Source of the DNA: Helicobacter cetorum MIT 00-7128
GTDB taxonomy: Bacteria; Campylobacterota; Campylobacteria; Campylobacterales; Helicobacteraceae
Length of the DNA: 64,000 bases
NCBI RefSeq assembly: GCF_000259255.1
Contig: NC_017737.1
Coordinates: 806,001-870,000 of the forward strand
Reading direction: 5' to 3'
Shown piece by piece: positions 1-6,923 of the stretch. The position numbers and the translations under genes are program-made. How positions within the stretch are numbered: position 1 is the first letter of the stretch; every line of letters starts with the position of its first letter. The notes under the pieces were generated by a model. It worked only from the letters and a program-made list of their open reading frames with translations. It made no database searches and was not told the DNA's origin.

Positions 1-64
1 GTTTCTATGTGGGTTATAACATAGGTTTTTAAAACAACAAAGCTATTTTTAAGAGGATAAAATA

Positions 65-3000
65 ATGAAAAAATCTAAACTAGGGAATCTTATTTTTGCA
101 GGCTCGTTGCTTGCACAACAAAGTATTTTGTTAGCCGAAGATAATGGGTGGTATATGAGTGTGGGCTATCAAATTGGGGGGACTCAGCAAAATGTAGACA
201 ATAAACAGCTCAAAGAAAATCAAAACACCCTAAATTACATCACACAAACTGCAAGCGCTATGGCAAATCCTAATGGGGGCTTGCTCTCTTTGACTTCATC
301 AGCGGTTGCAAGCGCTCTAGGAGGTGGTCTTGCGACCACGGCTAGTTCGCAGCTGCAAGGCATAGCTCAAATTCTTGGCGATATTCAAGCCCACCGCCAT
401 GATTACAACACTAACAGAGAAATTCAAAGTATCCAACAGCAACTCATAGGTCAAAACGGCATTTCTAATCCTATTACCTCGCATTCTGCCAAGCTCTCTG
501 CTAGACTCTTAGGCAATACGGCTAAAAACTTCCAAGAGAGTAGTGCTATCACCACTCAAGTGCTTGATACTATTAACTCTATCACACCCTCTCAAAATTC
601 ACAAGAGACTAGAAAGCAACTTCAAAATTCTATTGATGCGATGAACAAACTTTTACAACAAGTTCACACAAGCGTTATCAACGCTCAAGGCACTTCTTAT
701 GTGCAAACGCTTTTTAGCGAGCTAGTGAATAATGTCAATCAATTAAGTGGCGGTGCTAAAACATCTGCTATAACAAGCTTAGAAGGCGCTATCAATGCTT
801 ATGGAGTGGGATATACTACCAATAATGGTGTTCTTACGCTCAATCCTCTAAACCCTAATGCCACATATTCTAACACTTCTGTTTTAGGAACTACACAAGA
901 AAATAGTAAGCCTAATCAGTCTAGCTCTACAGCTTATAATAACACTCTAGCAATGAATGAGCTTAGTTCTAGTCAATCTGAGTCTTTGCAACTTCTCATA
1001 CAACGCTTAGAGCCTCTAGCTAATGATAAAGTTAATTCAAATATTGCCCAAGTCGCCCAACAAATCCAAAATGTCGCTTTGCAAACTTTAAGCAACAATG
1101 CCTTAAGTGGCACTACCACTGCCCTAAACAATCTCTATAACGCCTTGCAATACCAAGCAAGCGCTCAAACCGTGGATAGTTATCAAAATAGTTATCAATG
1201 GACTGATAAACTCTCTAATGGTGAAACCGGTTTTAAAGACCCCGGAAACATTTTGCAAAACACTTCCGGTAAAGGCAATATTGGCACTATCACTAATGCT
1301 CTAGGCGAAAATATCACTTCGTATGATTGCTCCACAACTACTTGTAAGCCAACTAAGTCTGCTGATAATAAGATGACCTACACGCCCAATGATTTAAAAA
1401 CCTTGTCTCAACCTGAGGGTGGTAAAATAGGCATCAATTCATATAATCTTTCAGAGCTGATTTCTCAAGCGTATCAGTCATTACAAACTTCCCAAGCTAA
1501 TTTAAAAAGCCTTGAAAGTCAATTAAACAAAGTGTTAAATATCACAACAGATAGTAGTGGCAATCCTACTAGCGACAATCTATTAGGAAAAGAGCTTATC
1601 CAATTACAAAACCTTGTATCTAGCAAGCAAGATGAGACTAAAAGCATAGAGCAAGCCTTACAAAACTCTATGAAAGAAGTGAGCAACTACCAACAGCAAC
1701 TTCAAAGTTATATTGCTAGCCAACAAAGTAATATTGAAAATTGGCGCAAACAAATCTATGGGATTAGTGGGAGTGCGTTTGTGGGTAATGGCACAGAATT
1801 AAGTGGGGGTAAAAAGGTAGAGGGGTTTGTTGCACCTGTGAGTGGGCAAGATATTTTAGGGTATGGTTGCTTTAAAACTTCTCAAACCCAAAGCGCATGC
1901 GCTCTAGGCTTAGGGCAGTTTAACAAGCTCATTAATACCATTGCTCAAACACCCCCAACAAGCTTAGACAGTTCTAGTGCGCAACCTATTTATGATAGTG
2001 CGTATTATCAAAAACTCTATAGTGAATTAGGGCTTTCTCAAACTGAAAACGGCAATATGTCTGTAAGTGGAGGAGTCTTAGGGAGTATCATTCAAAATTT
2101 AAATAATCAAATTAATAGTGTTTACAATAGTGCTTCTGGCTTTGATGGTAATAGTAGCTTAAATAATCTTTGGAATATAACCTATTATAATACCTTGAAA
2201 GATTATAAGGGTGGCACTAATTTTGCAGGTAATTTTACATGCTCTTACCAAGCTAATGGTAATGGCACTTGCACTATTTCTGGAGGGACAACTGCAGATG
2301 CGGCATTACCTATGAATCAAGGCGGACCCTCTAAGGAATTAGAGCAAATGAAAAATTCTTCTATAAAAGCCTCACAATACCAAGAAATGCTAAGCATTTT
2401 AAAAGATGCGAGTTTAGGGAAATTAGGGACATTGAATAATGGAGTTTATACGCCTACACCTGCAAATAATCTTACAAATGGAGAGGATAAAACAACCCCT
2501 CAAGCTCAAAGCGGTGGGTCTCTCACACCTTTGCAAAATATCTATAATGAGGCGATTAAACTACAAGAGTTAGCCAAAGGCAATAAGGGGGTGCAACAAG
2601 GTTTAGAGCAATTCTTTAATAACATTAACATGGGCTATAACCCAAGTGGCAGTTATGATACTACGCCAGCTGATTCTGTGCTTTGGGGGAATGGGCAAAC
2701 TTATGACACCATTAAAGTAACAGCAACAGATTGGAAAGCTAGTGATAGTGTAACACAAGTAAGCGCAAACACTAGTCAGCCTTTTAGAACCATAAGTTCT
2801 CAGTGCCATTCATCTAGTGGTTGCACCATACTCATTCCCGGCTATGACAAACCCATTGACTACACCGGAACCATTACAATAGACTATAATCTTAAGAGTG
2901 GGGATATGACTTCTCAAAAATATTCTGGCACTCAAAGCGTGCATGTAGGGCCATTGGTATATAGTGGACAAGTGGGGCAAGATGTCTATACCCTAAAAGG

Positions 3001-4300
3001 GAGCGCACAAGTAGAGATTAAGATTAGTGATAACAATAAAAGTGGTATTCCCACAGAACCTATAACGGTTTCTAAGGGGGAGTTAGTCTTTGGGTGCGCT
3101 AATGTGGATTGTAGCACCACAACTTCTAGTGGCACTGCTGATATTACCTATGAAGAACAAAAATCTTATAGTAACACTAATAATCCTCCTGTAAAAAATA
3201 TTGCAAATGCTTGGAATAATGGCAATGATATGAGTGTTGCCAACATTGCTTATATCCTTAAAAATGGCTTGTGCTTGAATGGCGATAAAGACAATACTTG
3301 CACCGGAGGCTTAATCAATGTTTTAAACTCTATTCCTAGTAATGGCGTGAGCGATACCAATGCGATAGTAGATTTATTGATTACTTATATTGAACAAAAT
3401 GGTGCGTTCCAACAAAATGGTATTAATGGTGTTGATAGTGCTTTGCATTGGGGAGGCAGTCTCTTTAATGGTCTTGTTAGTGCCTTAAAAGATAACTTGC
3501 AAACTTTGCAAAATGGACTCAAGCCAGAAACCTTGCTAGAGACTTTACAAGAATTAGCTAAAAATACTAGCACCATTCAAGCGTTCAATCAAAATCTTGA
3601 TGAGCTTTTGGGTAAGCAAAAATCAACGCAAATTACAAGCACTCTATTACAAGCCTTAGAAAAAGATGCTCAAAAGATTGCTCAAGCTGAGCAAATGGCT
3701 ACTAGCTATGCCTCACAACCTGTTTTGGGGCAGTATGTCTCTGGCAAAAGCACTCAGCATGGCGTGAGCAATGGCTTTGGCGTGTCATTAGGATACAAGC
3801 ATTTCTTTGGGAATGCTAGAAAGCTTGGCTTACGCTATTATGGTTTCTTTGATTATGGCTATAGCAAAATGGGTATTGGCAATCAAGAATCTAGTGCGAA
3901 TGTCCTCGTCTATGGAGCTGGAATGGACTTCTTATGGAATGTGTTTGGAAGAACTTATAATACTAAGGCAGTGAATTTTGGATTCTTTGGAGGAATTCAG
4001 CTTGCGGGGACTTCATGGCTTAGCTCGTTGCACAATCAAATTGTTGAAGAATGGGGTAATGCTAAGGATATTAATGGGGCTAACTTCCAATTCTTGTTTA
4101 ATCTAGGGATTAGAACTAACTTCGCAGAGTTTAAGCGCTATGGTGGAAAACATCGTAATAAAGGAGTGTTATCTCAACAAGGCGTTGAATTTGGCATTAA
4201 GATTCCTACCATTAATCAAGTGTATCTAAAAAGTGCGGGCGCAGATGTGAGTTATAGAAGACTTTATGTGTTCTATCTCAACTATGTTAAGGGCTTTTGA
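65..4300 (+). CDS. Giant Hop-family outer membrane protein (BabA/SabA/HopQ-like adhesin)
   Basis: A 1411-residue protein with a signal peptide (residues 1-24, cleavage after LLA) followed by EDNGWYMSVGYQIG, the mature N-terminus typical of Helicobacter Hop porin/adhesins. The last ~175 residues (from about 1236, NGFGVSLGYKHFFG) are the conserved Hop beta-barrel half and end in the C-terminal Phe used for outer-membrane insertion. The middle is Gln/Asn/Ser-rich, partly helical, and has about six closely spaced Cys pairs (near 422/427, 602/612, 726/736, 914/920, 1011/1016, 1070/1079), like the disulfide-clasped loops of BabA and SabA. It is about twice the length of BabA (~740 residues). The start is supported by AAGAGG upstream. 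The ligand cannot be told from sequence. The family call is firm; the exact Hop is not. Confidence 0.9.
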   Translation: MKKSKLGNLIFAGSLLAQQSILLAEDNGWYMSVGYQIGGTQQNVDNKQLKENQNTLNYITQTASAMANPNGGLLSLTSSAVASALGGGLATTASSQLQGIAQILGDIQAHRHDYNTNREIQSIQQQLIGQNGISNPITSHSAKLSARLLGNTAKNFQESSAITTQVLDTINSITPSQNSQETRKQLQNSIDAMNKLLQQVHTSVINAQGTSYVQTLFSELVNNVNQLSGGAKTSAITSLEGAINAYGVGYTTNNGVLTLNPLNPNATYSNTSVLGTTQENSKPNQSSSTAYNNTLAMNELSSSQSESLQLLIQRLEPLANDKVNSNIAQVAQQIQNVALQTLSNNALSGTTTALNNLYNALQYQASAQTVDSYQNSYQWTDKLSNGETGFKDPGNILQNTSGKGNIGTITNALGENITSYDCSTTTCKPTKSADNKMTYTPNDLKTLSQPEGGKIGINSYNLSELISQAYQSLQTSQANLKSLESQLNKVLNITTDSSGNPTSDNLLGKELIQLQNLVSSKQDETKSIEQALQNSMKEVSNYQQQLQSYIASQQSNIENWRKQIYGISGSAFVGNGTELSGGKKVEGFVAPVSGQDILGYGCFKTSQTQSACALGLGQFNKLINTIAQTPPTSLDSSSAQPIYDSAYYQKLYSELGLSQTENGNMSVSGGVLGSIIQNLNNQINSVYNSASGFDGNSSLNNLWNITYYNTLKDYKGGTNFAGNFTCSYQANGNGTCTISGGTTADAALPMNQGGPSKELEQMKNSSIKASQYQEMLSILKDASLGKLGTLNNGVYTPTPANNLTNGEDKTTPQAQSGGSLTPLQNIYNEAIKLQELAKGNKGVQQGLEQFFNNINMGYNPSGSYDTTPADSVLWGNGQTYDTIKVTATDWKASDSVTQVSANTSQPFRTISSQCHSSSGCTILIPGYDKPIDYTGTITIDYNLKSGDMTSQKYSGTQSVHVGPLVYSGQVGQDVYTLKGSAQVEIKISDNNKSGIPTEPITVSKGELVFGCANVDCSTTTSSGTADITYEEQKSYSNTNNPPVKNIANAWNNGNDMSVANIAYILKNGLCLNGDKDNTCTGGLINVLNSIPSNGVSDTNAIVDLLITYIEQNGAFQQNGINGVDSALHWGGSLFNGLVSALKDNLQTLQNGLKPETLLETLQELAKNTSTIQAFNQNLDELLGKQKSTQITSTLLQALEKDAQKIAQAEQMATSYASQPVLGQYVSGKSTQHGVSNGFGVSLGYKHFFGNARKLGLRYYGFFDYGYSKMGIGNQESSANVLVYGAGMDFLWNVFGRTYNTKAVNFGFFGGIQLAGTSWLSSLHNQIVEEWGNAKDINGANFQFLFNLGIRTNFAEFKRYGGKHRNKGVLSQQGVEFGIKIPTINQVYLKSAGADVSYRRLYVFYLNYVKGF

Positions 4301-4327
4301 TTTTATAGCTTTTTTATAGCTTTTTTA

Positions 4328-4360
4328 TAGTCTTGCCTTTAAGGTAAGGCTACTTTTTTA
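4328..4360 (+). terminator. Terminator after the giant Hop gene
   Basis: Imperfect hairpin TAGTCTTGCCTT / AAGGTAAGGCTA followed by CTTTTTTATA, placed 28 bases after the Hop stop codon. Confidence 0.6.
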
Positions 4361-4506
4361 TACTTTTTCTTTTATCTTTTTATTAGATTAGTTTTAGCGT
4401 TGTTTTTAACTTGAATGCTTAAAGAGCTTTTAAAAATTAAAAAAATGAAGTTTTTAAGAAAATGAAAACATTGCATTAAAGGGGAGTTTAAAAGCTCCCC
4501 ACAATT

Positions 4507-4566
4507 TTAATAACAAGGTGTTACTAAAATTGCACACAATAGTGCTATAATAACAATGTATTTCAT
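4507..4566 (-). CDS. 19-residue hydrophobic peptide, unit 1 (candidate type I toxin)
   Basis: Minus-strand ORF of 20 codons reading MKYIVIIALLCAILVTPCY. It is one short hydrophobic span ending in Tyr, like Ibs-type membrane toxins of enterobacteria in size and character. Homology to Ibs is not shown. AAGGAGCT lies four bases before ATG. A minus-strand TATAAT (complement 4650-4655) gives a leader of about 75 bases holding the hairpin at 4601-4629. The transcript would end at the hairpin GGGGAGC/CTCCCC (4481-4500). A plus-strand antisense promoter lies inside the ORF. The toxic activity is inferred. Confidence 0.75.
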   Translation of the reverse strand: MKYIVIIALLCAILVTPCY

Positions 4567-4640
4567 TGTTAGCTCCTTAAATTGGATTTAGAGAGCCAAC
4601 GCCTAGAGAAGCTGTTACCTTCTTTAGGCATTAACTTCCC
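4558..4640 (+). ncRNA. Antisense RNA of unit 1 (candidate antitoxin)
   Basis: An extended -10 box TGcTATAAT sits at 4543-4551 on the plus strand, inside the peptide ORF. An RNA starting ~7 bases on would be complementary to the peptide start codon, Shine-Dalgarno site and leader, and would fold the hairpin 4601-4629. The ends are estimates. Confidence 0.65.
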
Positions 4641-4806
4641 TAGACTCAAATTATAACTAAAAATTTTTTAAAAAATTAATCTTGTCAACCAACTAAATAA
4701 ATCAAAGATAAAAGAGCTTTTAAAAATTTAAAAATGAAGTTTTTAAGAAAATGAAAACATCGTTATTAACAATAATTAAGAGGGAGTTTTAGCTCCCCCA
4801 ACAATT

Positions 4807-4866
4807 TTAATAACAAGGTGTTACTAAAATTGCGCAAATTATTGCTATAATAACAATGTATTTCAT
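4807..4866 (-). CDS. 19-residue hydrophobic peptide, unit 2 (candidate type I toxin)
   Basis: Reads MKYIVIIAIICAILVTPCY, differing from unit 1 at two residues (LL to II). The Shine-Dalgarno site is AAAGGAGA. The minus-strand -10 TATAAT is at complement 4957-4962, the leader hairpin at 4907-4935 and the terminator hairpin at 4779-4798. Start, Shine-Dalgarno site, promoter and terminator are all intact, so the unit looks functional. Confidence 0.75.
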   Translation of the reverse strand: MKYIVIIAIICAILVTPCY

Positions 4867-4944
4867 GTCTTCTCCTTTCAAAAAGTAAGATTTTTAGGGA
4901 GAAAACGCCTAGAGAAGTTGCTACCTTCTTTAGGCATTTAACTT
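4858..4944 (+). ncRNA. Antisense RNA of unit 2 (candidate antitoxin)
   Basis: Extended -10 TGcTATAAT at 4843-4851 inside the peptide ORF. The RNA would cover the start codon and leader and fold the 4907-4935 hairpin, followed by ATTTAACTT. Ends are estimates. Confidence 0.65.
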
Positions 4945-5106
4945 CCCTAGACTCAAATTATAACTAAAAATTTTTTAAAAAATTAATCTTGTTTGTCAAC
5001 CAACTAAATAAATCAAAGATAAAAGAGCTTTTAAAAATTTAAAAATGAAGTTCTTAAGAAAATGAAAACATCGTAATGTAGGGGGGTTTAACACCCCCCA
5101 TGAAAA

Positions 5107-5166
5107 TTAATAACAAAAAGTTACTAAAATCATGCATAATAATGCTACAATTACAGCAGTTCTCAT
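5107..5166 (-). CDS. 19-residue hydrophobic peptide, unit 3 (most diverged; candidate type I toxin)
   Basis: Reads MRTAVIVALLCMILVTFCY, the most diverged of the four but with the same length, the same hydrophobic core and the same Cys-Tyr end. The Shine-Dalgarno site is AAAGGAGT. The -10 is at complement 5252-5257, the leader hairpin at 5203-5231 and the terminator GGGGGG/CCCCCC at 5081-5099. Conservation of peptide character despite change in most codons suggests selection on the peptide. Confidence 0.72.
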   Translation of the reverse strand: MRTAVIVALLCMILVTFCY

Positions 5167-5239
5167 ACTTACTCCTTTCCAAATTTGGATTAGAGAGTAA
5201 ATGCCTAGAGAAGTTGCGACCTTCTTTAGGCATTAGCTT
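5158..5239 (+). ncRNA. Antisense RNA of unit 3 with a weakened -10
   Basis: The antisense -10 here reads TGcTACAAT (5143-5151) rather than TGcTATAAT as in units 1 and 2. The extended TG is kept. Transcription is probably weaker. Ends are estimates. Confidence 0.5.
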
Positions 5240-5403
5240 CCCTAGACTCAAATTATAACTAAAAAACTTTTTAAAAACTAATCTTGTCAACCAACTAAAC
5301 AATCAAAAGCAATTTTTAGAGATTTAAAAAATGGAGTTTCTAAGAAAATGAAAACATCGTTATTAACAATAATTAAGAGGGAGTTTTAGCTCCCCCAACA
5401 ATT

Positions 5404-5463
5404 TTAATAACAAGGTGTTACTAAAATTGCGCAAATTATTGTTATAATAACAATGTAGTTCAT
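5404..5463 (-). CDS. 19-residue hydrophobic peptide, unit 4 (candidate type I toxin)
   Basis: Reads MNYIVIITIICAILVTPCY. The Shine-Dalgarno site is AAAGGAGA. The -10 TATAAT is at complement 5552-5557, only ~95 bases from the divergent mrp promoter. The leader hairpin is at 5503-5530, slightly shorter than in the other units, and the terminator hairpin is at 5377-5396. Confidence 0.74.
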   Translation of the reverse strand: MNYIVIITIICAILVTPCY

Positions 5464-5538
5464 TTTTTCTCCTTTAAAAAATAAATTTTTTAGGGAGAAA
5501 ATGCCTAGAGAAGTCCTACCTTCTTTAGGCATTTAACT
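5455..5538 (+). ncRNA. Antisense RNA of unit 4 (candidate antitoxin)
   Basis: Extended -10 TGtTATAAT at 5440-5448 inside the peptide ORF; the RNA would cover the Shine-Dalgarno site and leader. Ends are estimates. Confidence 0.62.
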
Positions 5539-5652
5539 TCCCTAGACTCAAATTATAACTAAAAATTTTTTAAAAAATTAATCTTGTTAAACCAAAAACA
5601 CAGCCAAAAAGAAATGAAAGCAAAATTAAAAAGCGTTTTGTTAAACAAATTA

Positions 5653-5661
5653 TGCTATAAG
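5653..5661 (+). promoter_or_regulatory. Extended -10 upstream of mrp
   Basis: TGcTATAAG, 31 bases before the ATG at 5692. It supports the short mrp start rather than the longer open frame beginning at 5584. Confidence 0.55.
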
Positions 5662-5691
5662 AAGTCTTTATTTATCATTTTAAGGAGTAAA

Positions 5692-6798
5692 ATGCTTACG
5701 CAAGAAGACATTTTAAACGCATTAAAAAAGATTATCTATCCTAATTTTGAAAAGGATATTGTCAGCTTTGGATTTGTTAAAAACATCACTTTGCATGAAA
5801 ATAAATTAGGGCTTTTGGTAGAAATTCCTTCAAGTTCTGAAGAAACAAGCGAGATTTTAAGAGAACATATCTCAAAAGCTGTGCAAGAAATCGGTGTTAA
5901 GGAAGTGAATTTAGATATTAAAACCCCACCTAAACCACAAGCCCCAAAGCCCACTACCAAAAATCTAGCTAAAAATATTAAGCATGTAGTTATGGTAAGC
6001 TCTGGTAAGGGCGGTGTGGGTAAAAGCACAACGAGCGTGAATTTAAGCATTGCTTTAGCGAATTTGGGTAAAAAAGTGGGGTTATTAGACGCTGATGTTT
6101 ATGGGCCTAATATTCCTAGAATGATGGGCTTACAAAACGCTGATGTTATTACTGACCCAAGCGGTAAAAAACTCATTCCTTTAAAAGCTTTTGGGGTTTC
6201 TGTGATGAGTATGGGGCTTTTGTATGATGAAGGGCAGAGTCTCATTTGGCGAGGACCTATGCTTATGCGAGCGATTGAGCAAATGCTAAGCGATATTATT
6301 TGGGGGGATTTAGATGTGTTAGTAGTGGATATGCCCCCAGGCACAGGCGATGCACAGCTTACTTTAGCTCAAGCAGTGCCACTAAGTGCAGGAATAACTG
6401 TTACTACACCCCAAATTGTGAGTTTAGATGACGCTAAAAGAAGTTTAGATATGTTTAAGAAATTACACATTCCTATTGCCGGTATTGTAGAAAATATGGG
6501 AACATTTGTGTGTGAGCATTGTGACAAAGAGAGCGAGATTTTTGGCTCAAATTCTATGAATGAATTACTAGAAACTTATAACACACAAATCTTAGCTGAG
6601 CTCCCCCTAGAACCTAAAGTGCGTATTGGTGGGGATAAGGGCGAACCGATTATTATCTCTCATCCTAATAGCGTGAGTGCTAAAATCTTTGAAAAAATGG
6701 CACAAAATTTAAACGCCTTTTTAGACAAAGTAGAGCATGAAAAATTAGCTGATAATAAGGATATTCAGCCTACACAAACTCAAGGTTGCTCGCATTAA
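5692..6798 (+). CDS. mrp: Mrp/ApbC P-loop ATPase, iron-sulfur carrier
   Basis: A 368-residue cytosolic ATPase of the Mrp/NBP35 family, which carries Fe-S clusters to apoproteins. An N-terminal DUF59-like domain ([15 protein letters not shown]) is followed by the deviant Walker [13 protein letters not shown], the [12 protein letters not shown] segment, VDMPPGTGD, and a C-terminal CEHC pair that can bind a bridging cluster. The frame is open from 5584, but AAGGAG four bases before ATG 5692 and the -10 box at 5653-5661 favour the shorter start. The longer frame would also run into the last antisense-peptide unit. H. pylori has the orthologue HP0207 in a different setting. Confidence 0.95.
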   Translation: MLTQEDILNALKKIIYPNFEKDIVSFGFVKNITLHENKLGLLVEIPSSSEETSEILREHISKAVQEIGVKEVNLDIKTPPKPQAPKPTTKNLAKNIKHVVMVSSGKGGVGKSTTSVNLSIALANLGKKVGLLDADVYGPNIPRMMGLQNADVITDPSGKKLIPLKAFGVSVMSMGLLYDEGQSLIWRGPMLMRAIEQMLSDIIWGDLDVLVVDMPPGTGDAQLTLAQAVPLSAGITVTTPQIVSLDDAKRSLDMFKKLHIPIAGIVENMGTFVCEHCDKESEIFGSNSMNELLETYNTQILAELPLEPKVRIGGDKGEPIIISHPNSVSAKIFEKMAQNLNAFLDKVEHEKLADNKDIQPTQTQGCSH

Positions 6799-6870
6799 TC
6801 TTTTAAGCTAGTATGGGGGGGTGCTAGTGGATTAAAAAATTAATTTAACTCTTTTTAATATTTTTTATTT

Positions 6871-6876
6871 TATAAT
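6871..6876 (+). promoter_or_regulatory. -10 box and A/T-rich operator region before the fecA-like gene
   Basis: TATAAT 48 bases before the fecA-like ATG, inside TTTAATATTTTTTATTTTATAATATCG. That context is compatible with a Fur or NikR operator, but no clean palindrome can be assigned. Confidence 0.45.
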
Positions 6877-6923
6877 ATCGCTATCTGTATTGTAGTTTTT
6901 AATCTCTCTTATTAGGGCTTTGA

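Larger units (their letters stand above)
4420..5590. repeat. Tandem array of four ~300-bp peptide/antisense units
   Basis: Four diverged direct repeats with a period of 300, 300 and 297 bases, measured from peptide stop to peptide stop. Each unit holds, on the minus strand: a TATAAT box, a leader with a GCCTAGAGAAG...CTTCTTTAGGC hairpin, a strong Shine-Dalgarno site, a 19-codon ORF and a G/C-rich terminator hairpin. Each unit also has a plus-strand -10 box inside the ORF. Units share flanks such as TTTTTAAGAAAATGAAAACAT. This layout is that of type I toxin-antitoxin modules. Confidence 0.9.

Noticed and set aside
5054..5302. 82-residue minus-strand frame across unit 3 of the first array
   Set aside because: It crosses the terminator, peptide and leader hairpin of the module in another frame and is not kept in the other units; the 19-residue frame explains the conservation.
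4420..5590. CRISPR array
   Set aside because: Repeats of ~300 bp with internal ORFs and promoters are not CRISPR repeat-spacer units, and no cas genes are present.
5584..5691. N-terminal extension of Mrp by 36 residues
   Set aside because: No ribosome site at the upstream start, and a good -10 box and AAGGAG point to the ATG at 5692.
6809..6830. G7 tract after mrp as a phase-variable switch
   Set aside because: It is in the 3' region of mrp, not in a promoter or coding sequence; nothing for it to switch was found.
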